Shown piece by piece: positions 7,041 through 13,425 of a DNA stretch of 37,390 nt. Under the pieces are notes generated by a model. That model was given only the letters and a program-made list of their open reading frames with translations, did not search any database and had not been told where the DNA came from. Source of the stretch: Coriobacteriia bacterium (lineage in GTDB: Bacteria; Actinomycetota; Coriobacteriia; Anaerosomatales; Anaerosomataceae); assembly GCA_016938135.1 (NCBI GenBank), contig JAFGVD010000012.1, positions 1-37,390 on the forward strand. Reading direction: 5' to 3'. A program made the position numbers and the translations under genes. The first letter of the stretch is position 1. Every line of letters begins with the position of its first letter.

Positions 7041-7316
7041 ATGGGCACCGCTGTCAAGTTCTCGGAAGACGTCGTCCCTCTCGGCGAGATGAAGATTAAT
7101 CCCGGCAAGGTCGTCCGCCGCGTGGACGAGACCGGTCGCCCGGTACTGCTGACGAGCCACGGACGCGGTGTCGCCGTCGTGCAAGCGCTTTCTGAGTTTG
7201 AGGCTGCCCAGGATGAGCGAGAGTTCATGCGCGCGGTCGTCTCCGGCTTGGCGGACATCGAGGCTGGACGCGTCAGTTCGATCGAGGACGTGAAGCTTCG
7301 TCTGGGAATCGCCTGA
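7041..7316 (+). CDS. Phd/YefM-family antitoxin
   Basis: A 91-residue Phd/YefM antitoxin with core KFSEDVVPLGEMKINPGKVVRRVDETGRPVLLTSHGRGVAVVQALSEFE, followed by an acidic helical tail. AGGAGG at 7030-7035 supports ATG 7041. The stop TGA shares its last base with the toxin ATG at 7316. It should neutralise the toxin and repress the promoter upstream, where a palindrome contains a TATACT box. It is about the same length as the other Phd proteins in the array but clearly divergent from them, so the modules were probably acquired separately rather than duplicated. Confidence 0.9.
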   Translation: MGTAVKFSEDVVPLGEMKINPGKVVRRVDETGRPVLLTSHGRGVAVVQALSEFEAAQDEREFMRAVVSGLADIEAGRVSSIEDVKLRLGIA

Positions 7317-7630
7317 TGGCCGCACCGCTCCGGATCGAATTCGCGAAGTCCGCAGAGGGTGATCTGCTCGAGATCATCGGCTGGTACACGTCGCAGCTGG
7401 CGCCTGAGGTCGGCAAGCGCCTCGTTCGGGCGGTCTTCGAGCGCGTCGAGCAGCTTGCTGTGTTCCCTGACAGCGGGAAGGTCGTGCCAGAGTTCGAGAC
7501 ACCCTGGCTGCGCGAGCTTGAGATGCCGCCGTTTCGAATCGTCTATCGCCGTGACGAGGCACTCATCACCGTCGTCAGGGTTTGGCGAAGCGAGCGCCTG
7601 ATGGATCCTAACTTCGGGGAAAACGCCTAA
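7316..7630 (+). CDS. ParE/RelE-superfamily toxin
   Basis: A 104-residue toxin with the ParE/RelE pattern: LRIEFAKSAEGDLLEIIGWYTSQLAPEVGKRLV, then FPDSGKVVPEF, then LRELEMPPFRIVYRRDEALITVVRVWRSERLM. ParE-type toxins inhibit gyrase; this assignment is by family only. The ATG overlaps the antitoxin stop by one base. The stop codon TAA is part of the GCCTAAC core of attC 10, so coding sequence and recombination site abut exactly. A decayed relative of this gene is recognisable at 13897-13972. Confidence 0.9.
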   Translation: MAAPLRIEFAKSAEGDLLEIIGWYTSQLAPEVGKRLVRAVFERVEQLAVFPDSGKVVPEFETPWLRELEMPPFRIVYRRDEALITVVRVWRSERLMDPNFGENA

Positions 7631-7708
7631 CCAGCGCATCCAGCAGACGCGGCAAGCGATAGACTGAAAGAAGCGCAAGGCTTCTGCTGATGCGCATACA
7701 CGTTAGCC
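7625..7708 (+). repeat. attC site 10
   Basis: Cores GCCTAAC (7625-7631) and GTTAGCC (7702-7708). The toxin stop codon lies in the left core. Confidence 0.9.
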
Positions 7709-7721
7709 ACAGCGCATTCTG

Positions 7722-7740
7722 TGGTACCATTGGTTGTACC
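7722..7740 (+). promoter_or_regulatory. Near-palindromic operator upstream of the third Phd module
   Basis: GGTACCA-TTGG-TTGTACC (about 7723-7740), one mismatch between arms, sits directly before the AGGAGG of the antitoxin gene. Its half-sites resemble those at 4353-4370. Confidence 0.45.
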
Positions 7741-7756
7741 TTAGGAGGTGCGTCCA

Positions 7757-8032
7757 ATGAGTGCATTGCCCGCCATAATCCCCATCTCCGATTTGCGTCA
7801 GGATACCGCCGGCGTCATCAAGCGTGTCATCGCTACTGACGAGCCGGTCGTCATCACGCAGCGTGGTCGTGCCTCGGCGGTGCTCGTGAGCGCAGACGCC
7901 TACGAACGCACCCAGTATGAGATCGAGCTTCTGCGAGTGCTCGCTCGCGGTGACGCTGAAATCGCGGCCGGTCTCGGACGCGACGCAGACGACGTCATGG
8001 CTGAAGCCCGCGCCCTGCTGGGGACGGACTAG
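7757..8032 (+). CDS. Phd/YefM-family antitoxin
   Basis: A 91-residue antitoxin beginning MSALPAIIPISDLRQDTAGVIKRVIATDEPVVITQRGRASAVLVSADAYE, a very typical Phd/YefM DNA-binding half, followed by an acidic toxin-binding tail. AGGAGG at 7743-7748 places the start at ATG 7757 rather than the in-frame GTG 7748, which overlaps that ribosome site. The RelE-like toxin begins five bases after the stop. A palindromic site immediately upstream is the likely autoregulatory operator. Confidence 0.9.
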   Translation: MSALPAIIPISDLRQDTAGVIKRVIATDEPVVITQRGRASAVLVSADAYERTQYEIELLRVLARGDAEIAAGLGRDADDVMAEARALLGTD

Positions 8033-8037
8033 TCTCG

Positions 8038-8328
8038 ATGCGCGTGCGATTCACGCCCCAGGCAGACCGGCAGTATCTCGAGGCGCTCCGCTACATCCAC
8101 TCGAAGAATCCGGCAGGAGCCGTCACGGTGATGCATCGCGCTGAGGCCGTCATCGCACAACTGCGCAAACACCCGTATTCGGGCCACGTGATCCCCGAGT
8201 ATCCGGATCTGCCACACCGTGAGTTGCCGGTACCGCCGTATCGCTTCTTCCACCGCGTTGTCGATGACACCGTGTGGATCACCGCGGTCTGGCATGCGCG
8301 TCAACTGCCGGAGGAACCTGGAGAGTAG
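8038..8328 (+). CDS. RelE/ParE-superfamily toxin
   Basis: A 96-residue toxin: MRVRFTPQADRQYLEALRYIHSKNPAGAVTVMHRAEAVIAQLRKHPYSGHVIPEYPDLPHRELPVPPYRFFHRVVDDTVWITAVWHARQ. The order of helix hairpin, PYSG turn and RFFHRV strand followed by VWHARQ is the family signature. It acts in the cytoplasm on gyrase or on translating mRNA; the sequence does not say which. It is the second gene of an antitoxin-first operon. The frame is intact and ends just before attC 11. Confidence 0.9.
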   Translation: MRVRFTPQADRQYLEALRYIHSKNPAGAVTVMHRAEAVIAQLRKHPYSGHVIPEYPDLPHRELPVPPYRFFHRVVDDTVWITAVWHARQLPEEPGE

Positions 8329-8333
8329 GCGCC

Positions 8334-8419
8334 GTTTAACAAGCGCATCCAGCTGACGCGCACGAGGTAGACTGATATGGAAGGCATCGGCACGCTGCTG
8401 ATGCGCTCATGCGCTAGGC
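8334..8419 (+). repeat. attC site 11
   Basis: Cores GTTTAAC (8334-8340) and GCTAGGC (8413-8419). The right core has C in place of the second base of GTT, which lies at the crossover position, so this end may be poorly recombinogenic. Confidence 0.82.
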
Positions 8420-8443
8420 AAACACGAACGCTTGGGGGACGCC

Positions 8444-9019
8444 GTGGATGTAGGTACCGACGCTGACGGACGACCAATCACCTATGACGAATCCACTGCA
8501 CAGTTCTCAATCGGGGGGATCGTAACCAACATCGAGCGGCTGTCGGCCTACGACCGCGGTGGCTAGGTCAATTGGATCTCCGACGCAGTGCGCGACTGGG
8601 CGAGGCAGTTCAACGACAGTCGTCAGGAGTTCGCTTCACAGCAGCGGGCGGCCCAGGCAGAGGTTGCCGCGCAGCATGCAGCTCAACAGCGAGGGGCGGC
8701 ACAGCGCGCGCGCCGCATCGCGTACGGATACAATCCTGATTCAATCGTCCGCTTTGCGAGCAGCATCAAGGGCTTGGCAACCGTCATCCTTGTCCTGCTG
8801 ACCGTTGGTGGCGCGTCAGTTGGTGCGATCATTGCCTCTGTCCTTCAGGAATTCGCACCCGCACCGGCCTTCCTCGTCTTTGCGATCTTCGGTCTCAGCG
8901 GTTTTGTCCTCGGCTACCTAGCGAGCGTGTTCATGAAGGTCAGCGCCGACGTGATGCTAGCGGTCGTCCAGACGGAGATGAACACGCGGGATTCCGGCCT
9001 CGATGTGGGTGTTGCCTAA
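8444..9019 (+). pseudogene. Membrane protein with N-terminal coil, interrupted by an in-frame TAG
   Basis: From GTG 8444 (preceded by GGGGGA at 8433-8438) an open frame encodes VDVGTDADGRPITYDESTAQ and on to SAYDRGG, then meets TAG at 8564-8566. The same frame continues as VNWISDAVRDWARQFNDSRQEFASQQRAAQAEVAAQHAAQQRG, a Gln/Ala-rich helical segment likely to coil. Two membrane helices follow (about residues 112-135 and 145-168 of the restored protein) and a short tail. Reading the TAG as one amino acid gives about 191 residues. A downstream GTG at 8588 could start a 143-residue form. The stop TAA lies in the left core of attC 12. No family recognised. Confidence 0.65.
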
Positions 9020-9101
9020 CCAGCGCATCCAGCTGACGGCCAGGAGCGCTAGACTTATCGGAAGCGCATCGGCGCGCTGCTGATGCGCTCATGCGTTAGA
9101 C
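9014..9101 (+). repeat. attC site 12
   Basis: Cores GCCTAAC (9014-9020) and GTTAGAC (9095-9101). The right core exactly complements GTCTAAC of attC 13, marking the toxin-antitoxin cassette between them. Confidence 0.92.
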
Positions 9102-9143
9102 CGAATCCCTGAAGGGAACGCAGGTCGCTGTGTTTGCTTCGGC

Positions 9144-9159
9144 GTATCGTATGGGATAC
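9144..9159 (+). promoter_or_regulatory. Small palindrome upstream of frameshifted toxin gene
   Basis: GTATC-6-GATAC lies ten bases upstream of ATG 9169 and overlaps a possible -10 (GATACA). It may be the operator of this module; support is limited to position and symmetry. Confidence 0.35.
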
Positions 9160-9168
9160 ACTCATCGT

Positions 9169-9458
9169 ATGGTCGAGATTCGGCAGACAGGCGAGTGCGA
9201 GTCGTGGTTCGAGTGTTTGCGCGACCGCGAGGCGCGGTTCCGCATCATCGCGCGGATCCGTCGGCTCTCGCTCGGCAACCGTGGCGATGTGAAGCCGGTC
9301 GGTGAGGGCGTCTCCGAGCTTCGGATCACGTATGGGCCCGGCTACCGCGTCTACATCAAGCAGCAGGCGACACGCTGATTGTGCTGCTTGCCGGAGGCGA
9401 TAAGTCGAGCCAGAGGCGCGACGTCGAGCGGGCGAAGCAGCTCGCTCGCGATCTGTAA
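9169..9458 (+). pseudogene. Addiction-module killer (HigB/RelE-like) with a one-base deletion
   Basis: ATG 9169 opens MVEIRQTGECESWFECLRDREARFRIIARIRRLSLGNRGDVKPVGEGVSELRITYGPGYRVYIKQ, which matches the putative addiction-module killer family closely. The frame then hits TGA at 9376. Adding one base in the codon at 9364-9365 restores GDTLIVLLAGGDKSSQRRDVERAKQLARDL to a TAA at 9456-9458, the exact family ending. The repaired protein is about 96 residues. As written it loses its last third. Its antitoxin, 10 bases downstream, is intact. It is the second toxin in this array with a single-base deletion. Confidence 0.87.
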
Positions 9459-9468
9459 GGAGGTCTCC

Positions 9469-9759
9469 ATGTCTACGACAAAGACGCACACCCGCCCCTG
9501 GGACCCGACCCGCTACCTGGAGAGCGATGAGGATATCGCGGCATACCTCGATGCTGCCCTCGGAGAGGACGATCCGGCGCTGCTCGCCGCCGCGCTCGGT
9601 GATGTCGCGCGCGCAAAAGGCATGACCGAGATCGCCCGCGAGACCGGTCTCGGCCGTGAAAGCCTGTACAAGGCGCTGTCGACTGACGGGAACCCTGAGT
9701 TCGGGACCGTGCAGAAGGTGGTTCGCTCGCTCGGACTCAAGCTGCGCATCTCGGCGTGA
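9469..9759 (+). CDS. Addiction-module antidote protein (HTH, HigA-like)
   Basis: A 96-residue protein: N-terminal WDPTRYLESDEDIAAYLDAALGEDDPALLAAALGDVARAKGMTEIARETGLGRESLYKALS, then GNPEFGTVQKVVRSLGLKLRI. This is the antidote family that partners the killer type just upstream, with an XRE-like HTH at about residues 50-75. TAAGGAGG at 9456-9463 gives a strong ribosome site for ATG 9469 and overlaps the toxin's natural stop. It neutralises the toxin and represses the operon in known members. Confidence 0.9.
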   Translation: MSTTKTHTRPWDPTRYLESDEDIAAYLDAALGEDDPALLAAALGDVARAKGMTEIARETGLGRESLYKALSTDGNPEFGTVQKVVRSLGLKLRISA

Positions 9760-9762
9760 TCG

Positions 9763-9849
9763 GTCTAACAAGCGCATCCAGCCGGCGCGACAAGCGATAG
9801 ACTGAACGGCAGGGGATGGGCCCGCAGCTGATGCCCAAACACGTTAGGC
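9763..9849 (+). repeat. attC site 13
   Basis: Cores GTCTAAC (9763-9769) and GTTAGGC (9843-9849); central GCGATAGACTGAA. Confidence 0.93.
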
Positions 9850-9865
9850 AAACCGTAGGGAGGTG

Positions 9866-10231
9866 ATGGGACTGGTGTTTCCCGCATGGTACGCGCTGAT
9901 CGTGGGTGTGTTGATAATCGCGCAATGGGGATTCTTCTTGGCCACTGGGCAAGTCCCAGAGCTTCAGAGTGAGCCGTACCGAATCGCGTTCCATCTTGTC
10001 GGTGAAGCCATCACGGCCATTGTGCTTATTGGCGCTGGCGTTGGGCTATTGAAACGGTGCCTATGGGGTCGCAGCCTAGCTTTGGTCGCGTACGGATTGC
10101 TCGTCTACACGATGATAGTCAGCCCAGGCTACTTCGCTCAGTCCGGAGACTGGCCTTTCGTCGTGATGTTTGTAGTGCTGCTTACGATGGCTGTTGTAGC
10201 GATTGTCCGCCTTCTTCGGACGGGAGAATAG
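9866..10231 (+). CDS. Small membrane protein, cassette gene
   Basis: About 121 residues with four hydrophobic segments: roughly 8-28, 43-63, 70-92 and 97-117 with short loops. The C-terminus RLLRTGE is basic then polar, suggesting it faces the cytoplasm. GGGAGG at 9858-9863 almost touches ATG 9866, so the true start may be ATG 9866 or GTG 9875. I recognise no family. Sole gene between attC 13 and attC 14, whose cores are complementary, so the cassette is intact. Confidence 0.68.
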   Translation: MGLVFPAWYALIVGVLIIAQWGFFLATGQVPELQSEPYRIAFHLVGEAITAIVLIGAGVGLLKRCLWGRSLALVAYGLLVYTMIVSPGYFAQSGDWPFVVMFVVLLTMAVVAIVRLLRTGE

Positions 10232-10245
10232 GCGCTCCGCAGGTT

Positions 10246-10331
10246 GCCTAACCAGCGCATCCAGTAGACGCGACAAGCGATAGACTGAAAGCAGAAGATG
10301 GGCGCGCAGCTGATGCGCTCATACGTTAGGC
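10246..10331 (+). repeat. attC site 14
   Basis: Cores GCCTAAC (10246-10252) and GTTAGGC (10325-10331); GCGATAGACTGAA centre. Confidence 0.94.
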
Positions 10332-10356
10332 GGAGCAGGCCGGTTGGGGGGATACC

Positions 10357-10578
10357 GTGGACGCTCTGATCGTCGTTCTATTGCTCGTGGCCATAGCGGG
10401 CTCGCTCATAATGATCGGTCGCGTGCTCGATCGCATACGCGCCGTTCGAGATGATGAGAAGTTCGCCGGGTGGTATCAGGGCAAGACCCATGACGTGTCT
10501 CAGACCGGTGGCACGAAGAGTGGCGAGTACGACTCCATGAATGACCATGGATATCGTGGACGATCGGGCGGACTGTAG
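10357..10578 (+). CDS. Small single-pass membrane protein
   Basis: A 73-residue protein with one N-terminal membrane helix (about residues 3-24, IVVLLLVAIAGSLIMIG) followed by a basic stretch and a hydrophilic Gly/Ser/Asp-rich tail. It starts at GTG 10357, with GGGGGGA at 10346-10352. The likely topology is N-out, tail in the cytoplasm. No known family. It is the only gene of a very small cassette between attC 14 and attC 15. Confidence 0.58.
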   Translation: MDALIVVLLLVAIAGSLIMIGRVLDRIRAVRDDEKFAGWYQGKTHDVSQTGGTKSGEYDSMNDHGYRGRSGGL

Positions 10579-10593
10579 TCTGGCGTTGTGCCC

Positions 10594-10688
10594 ACCTAAC
10601 CAGCGCATCAACCTGACGCGCAAGGGCGCGTCAGGTTGATGCGCGCAATACAGTGAAGACACGCAGCTGATGCGCTCATACGTTAGAA
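10594..10688 (+). repeat. attC site 15 (with internal perfect hairpin)
   Basis: Cores ACCTAAC (10594-10600) and GTTAGAA (10682-10688). The right core exactly complements TTCTAAC of attC 16. Its left half contains a perfect 19-bp inverted repeat (10603-10621 with 10626-10644, 4-base loop), unlike every other site in the array. Confidence 0.88.
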
Positions 10689-10727
10689 CGAGACCCCGCA
10701 TCCGTCACATGGGCCGCGTCATGTCGT

Positions 10728-10761
10728 AGTAACGCTTGACGTTATGTACGCGTGACGTTAC
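10728..10761 (+). promoter_or_regulatory. Repeat cluster upstream of HigBA module
   Basis: The inverted pair AGTAACG/CGTTACT (10727-10733 and 10755-10761, allowing a base) flanks two direct TGACGTTA copies (10737 and 10753). This lies just before the toxin ATG 10771 and is a likely HigA binding region with an overlapping promoter. Confidence 0.45.
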
Positions 10762-10770
10762 TATCGGCAC

Positions 10771-11049
10771 ATGATCGTCGCATTCCGTGACTCCGATACT
10801 GTGGCTCTGGCCGGTGGCAAGCGCGTAAAGCGCTTCGTCGCCTTTGAATCGGTCGCCCGGCGGAAGCTTCGCCAGCTCGAGATCGCCGGTCGGCTCGACG
10901 ACCTGAGGGTTCCGCCGGGGAACAGGCTTGAGGCGCTCAAGGGTACCCGCGCCGGACAGCACAGCATCTGCATCAACGACCAGTACCGGGTGTGTTTCGT
11001 GTGGACCGCCACGGGACCAGAAGACGTCGAGATTGTGGACTACCACTAG
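10771..11049 (+). CDS. higB: HigB-type toxin (RelE superfamily)
   Basis: A 92-residue protein: MIVAFRDSDTVALAGGKRVKRF, VARRKLRQLEIAGRLDDLRVPPGNRLEALKGTRAGQHSICINDQYRVCFVWT, then EDVEIVDYH. The motifs P.GN.LE.LKG.R.GQ.SI.IN.Q.R.CF.W and the terminal DYH are diagnostic of the Proteus Rts1-type HigB family. These are ribosome-dependent mRNA interferases, and the C-terminal His and the Arg of the core contribute to catalysis. Toxin-first order with HigA 11 bases downstream is also characteristic. Unlike two other toxins here, the frame is intact. The cassette has matching cores at both ends. Confidence 0.93.
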   Translation: MIVAFRDSDTVALAGGKRVKRFVAFESVARRKLRQLEIAGRLDDLRVPPGNRLEALKGTRAGQHSICINDQYRVCFVWTATGPEDVEIVDYH

Positions 11050-11060
11050 AGGTGATGACT

Positions 11061-11357
11061 ATGGCGACCACACTTGCACCGGTGACCCCAGGCGAGCTGC
11101 TGCTCGAGGAGTTCCTGCTTCCCATGGGCATCTCACAGTACCGCCTTGCGAAGGAGATCGGTGTCCCTGCGACCCGTATCGGCGAGATCGTCGCCGGGCG
11201 TCGTTCGGTCACAGCTGACACCGACTTGCGTCTGTGCCGCTTCTTCGGGCTGTCTGACGGCTACTGGCTGCGTGCTCAGGTGGCCTACGACACCGAGGTC
11301 GCGCATGAGCGGCTCGCAGACGAGCTGAAGAAGATCCATCCGTGGACGGTCGCATAG
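11061..11357 (+). CDS. higA: HigA-type antitoxin (XRE family)
   Basis: A 98-residue antitoxin: VTPGELLLEEFLLPMGISQYRLAKEIGVPATRIGEIVAGRRSVTADTDLRLCRFFGLSDGYWLRAQVAYDTEVAH. The opening PGE.L.EEFL.P.G.S and the HTH with IVAGRR.VTADT.LRL are diagnostic of HigA. It binds HigB and represses the operon. I chose ATG 11061, seven bases after AGAGGTG; ATG 11055 in frame is possible. The stop is 14 bases before attC 16. Confidence 0.92.
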   Translation: MATTLAPVTPGELLLEEFLLPMGISQYRLAKEIGVPATRIGEIVAGRRSVTADTDLRLCRFFGLSDGYWLRAQVAYDTEVAHERLADELKKIHPWTVA

Positions 11358-11370
11358 GGTTCGGGGTCCG

Positions 11371-11456
11371 TTCTAACCAGCGCATCCAGCATGCGCGGCA
11401 AGCGATAGACTTGGTGTCAATCATCGGCGCGCTACTGATGCGCTCATACGTTAGGT
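11371..11456 (+). repeat. attC site 16
   Basis: Cores TTCTAAC (11371-11377) and GTTAGGT (11450-11456). The left core is an unusual variant but matches the GTTAGAA at the left end of the same cassette. Confidence 0.9.
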
Positions 11457-11485
11457 GGAACACGGGGAAAGCGCGGGGGTGCAGA

Positions 11486-11983
11486 ATGCGGTCTGTTGTC
11501 GTCGTCCTGCTTCTATCCATGATCCTCACGGGCTGCGCCATAGCACCGGCCGACGAGACTTCTTCGGATGTTGGCCATCGGAACGTCGTAGCCGCGATTG
11601 ACGACGGCATCTCGCCCGATGATCCGAATCTTGCGCGCGCGGACGAGTCCGGCCGCACTCCGGAAGACGTCGTTCTTGCCGCGATCGCTGCGGCCAACTT
11701 GCAGGACTGGGAGACTGAGTACTCCTTGTATGCCACTCCCAACATCGACTATGAGGCTGCGGTTGCAGAGTGGGAAGTCTCCGTCGAGACATATGACTCT
11801 TTCGCAGTGCATGAGACTCGAATCATCGATGAAGCGACCGCGTTGGTACGTGTGAGCTACATGGTAGAGACCACGCCGCCTGGGGGCGATCGCTACTCAG
11901 TGAGTGTCCCAGAGCCCGGTGAATGGTGGGCCCTTCACAAGGTCGATGGAGTGTGGTTGGTGCAGTGGATGCCCAAGCAGTAG
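11486..11983 (+). CDS. Predicted lipoprotein with NTF2-like region
   Basis: A 165-residue exported lipoprotein: hydrophobic start VVVVLLLSMILTGC with the lipidated Cys at about residue 17. After an acidic linker, DVVLAAIAAANLQDWETEYSLYATPNIDYEAAVAEWEVSVETYDSF followed by strands and a terminal WWALHKVDGVWLVQWM resembles an NTF2/SnoaL-like alpha+beta barrel; that is my inference. ATG 11486 is preceded by GGGGG at 11474-11479. It shares the interval between attC 16 and attC 17 with the next ORF, so one attC may have been lost between them. Confidence 0.7.
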   Translation: MRSVVVVLLLSMILTGCAIAPADETSSDVGHRNVVAAIDDGISPDDPNLARADESGRTPEDVVLAAIAAANLQDWETEYSLYATPNIDYEAAVAEWEVSVETYDSFAVHETRIIDEATALVRVSYMVETTPPGGDRYSVSVPEPGEWWALHKVDGVWLVQWMPKQ

Positions 11984-12085
11984 GCGTCTACCCAGTTTCA
12001 AATTCGAAGTGCAACACTCTATCCTCTTGCGCTCCCGTCTGTCGCGCAATCGAGGCCCGTTGATCGGGTAGCTGGGAGGTTCGCG

Positions 12086-12322
12086 ATGCAGGAGTCCATT
12101 TCGTCGAGAATCCGGGAGGCGAATGCCGCCATCCACGCAGGCGACTACGCGGGCTTCCCCGCAACGGGGCGTCGGGTCGTGTGGCGCGACATGGTTACCA
12201 GTCGGATTGAGGATGGCTCGATTGTCGAAGAGTGGGTCGTGAGCGACCTTGCAGAACAGCTGCCTCGAGCATGCAAGGGATGGACGAGGATCGGCGATGA
12301 ACCGACCCACATTGCAGAGTAG
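12086..12322 (+). CDS. SnoaL/ester-cyclase-like fragment
   Basis: A 78-residue ORF. The C-terminal half FPATGRRVVWRDMVTSRIEDGSIVEEWVVSDLAEQLP is the conserved end of SnoaL-like NTF2 proteins (P.TGr.v.w......ri.dGkI.e.W...D...l..ql). The N-terminal half (MQESISSRIREANAAIHAGDYAG) looks like the family's first helix, but the middle of about 50 residues is absent. It is best read as an internally deleted gene that stayed in frame. GGGAGG at 12073-12078 is a ribosome site for ATG 12086. A full-length relative exists at 16562. No attC separates it from the preceding lipoprotein. Confidence 0.6.
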   Translation: MQESISSRIREANAAIHAGDYAGFPATGRRVVWRDMVTSRIEDGSIVEEWVVSDLAEQLPRACKGWTRIGDEPTHIAE

Positions 12323-12352
12323 CCTCGGATCAAGAGTCTGGGTTCGGGACAC

Positions 12353-12459
12353 GCCTAACACGCGCTTCCACGCTGACAAGATGAGGCCCGTGAGCTTATG
12401 CTCGGTAAGTCGAGGCGGGTCCGGTCTCATCTTGCAGGTGAAGCGCAAACACGCTAGGC
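12353..12459 (+). repeat. attC site 17 (long)
   Basis: Cores GCCTAAC (12353-12359) and GCTAGGC (12453-12459). At 107 bp it is the longest clear site. The interior is distinct: GACAAGATGAGGCC pairs with GGTCTCATCTTGC (12375 and 12421 regions). Confidence 0.85.
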
Positions 12460-12487
12460 GCACCCATACGAAAGGAACCGAGCAAAT

Positions 12488-13393
12488 ATGCACCCCAAGG
12501 ATCTTCGACGCTACATCAAGACCACAGAGAAGATGGTTGTACCCGAGAAGGTGGCGACCACGACCCAGGGCAGCGCTTTTCTGCGCAAGTTGCCCCTTCG
12601 GCTCCAACGTTACATCGCCGAGCGAGGGGCGCGCTCCAACCCGTACATGAGCTTCATTGTCGAGCCGTATGCGGTGTTCCTCGCCTTCGAGATCACCGAC
12701 CCAGAGGCAGCCGAGCGGCTACTGCCTCCCGGCTACAGCCTGTTTCCATCGGCGATGTTCACCGACACTCCCGCGCGACCCTGTGCGATCGTCAGCGCCT
12801 TTAACATACACACGAACGTGTTCTGGGGAAGCCGCGTTGAGTTCTACCTGATCGCCGAGAACTGCAAGACCGGCCTTCTCTCCTGGGTCATCGAGGAGTA
12901 CGAGAGCAACACGCACAGCTACGAACCGAGTCGGGGCTTCATCGGTCCGAGTACATCGCCTTCGGTGGTCACGACATCATATGCCGGTGAGATCATTATC
13001 GATGTCGCGAGCGCACAGTGCGGCAACAGCCTCGCGCTTATCGCCGACCTGAACGAAGGCGTATCCACTGATCTGGATCAGCGACTCTGGGTCGAGGGCA
13101 ATCTCTCAGTCGATTACGGCGGCAAGTTGCAGCAATGCACCAAGCCGTTCAGCCTGATATTCGATCCGAAAGAGATGGCTCGCGCGCTCAAGCTTCCACT
13201 TGAAGACATCTCGCTATGCACCAACACCTTCGGCGCTGGCATACTGGATCCGATGCCGTTCGAGGCAGCGTGCTTCCCTTACGCGCAGCACTTCGTCACC
13301 ACAAGCAGGCCGACGGCTACCACGATGCGGACGGCCGCTGATCTCGAGGAAGCGGTGACCCGCCTCATTGAGAAGCCGGATGGTCCCTGCTAG
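12488..13393 (+). CDS. Conserved hypothetical protein, possibly acetoacetate-decarboxylase-like
   Basis: A 301-residue, probably cytoplasmic protein with no signal or membrane segment. Segments such as FEITDPEAAERLLPPGYSLFPSAMF, CAIVSAFNIHTNVFWGSRVEFYLIAENCKTGLLSWVIEEYESNTHSYEP and GNLSVDYGG recall the acetoacetate decarboxylase-like fold (PPGY and an early beta strand pattern). I cannot confirm the catalytic lysine, so the call is tentative. AAAGGA at 12471-12476 lies ahead of ATG 12488. It is large for a cassette gene and has an intact frame. Only decayed attC remnants lie to its right. Confidence 0.65.
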   Translation: MHPKDLRRYIKTTEKMVVPEKVATTTQGSAFLRKLPLRLQRYIAERGARSNPYMSFIVEPYAVFLAFEITDPEAAERLLPPGYSLFPSAMFTDTPARPCAIVSAFNIHTNVFWGSRVEFYLIAENCKTGLLSWVIEEYESNTHSYEPSRGFIGPSTSPSVVTTSYAGEIIIDVASAQCGNSLALIADLNEGVSTDLDQRLWVEGNLSVDYGGKLQQCTKPFSLIFDPKEMARALKLPLEDISLCTNTFGAGILDPMPFEAACFPYAQHFVTTSRPTATTMRTAADLEEAVTRLIEKPDGPC

Positions 13394-13425
13394 ATGGCGA
13401 TGCACCTCAGCCATTTCTCGGCCAG

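Noticed and set aside
10603-10644. Rho-independent terminator
   Set aside because: The hairpin is perfect but lacks a following T-run and lies wholly within attC 15.
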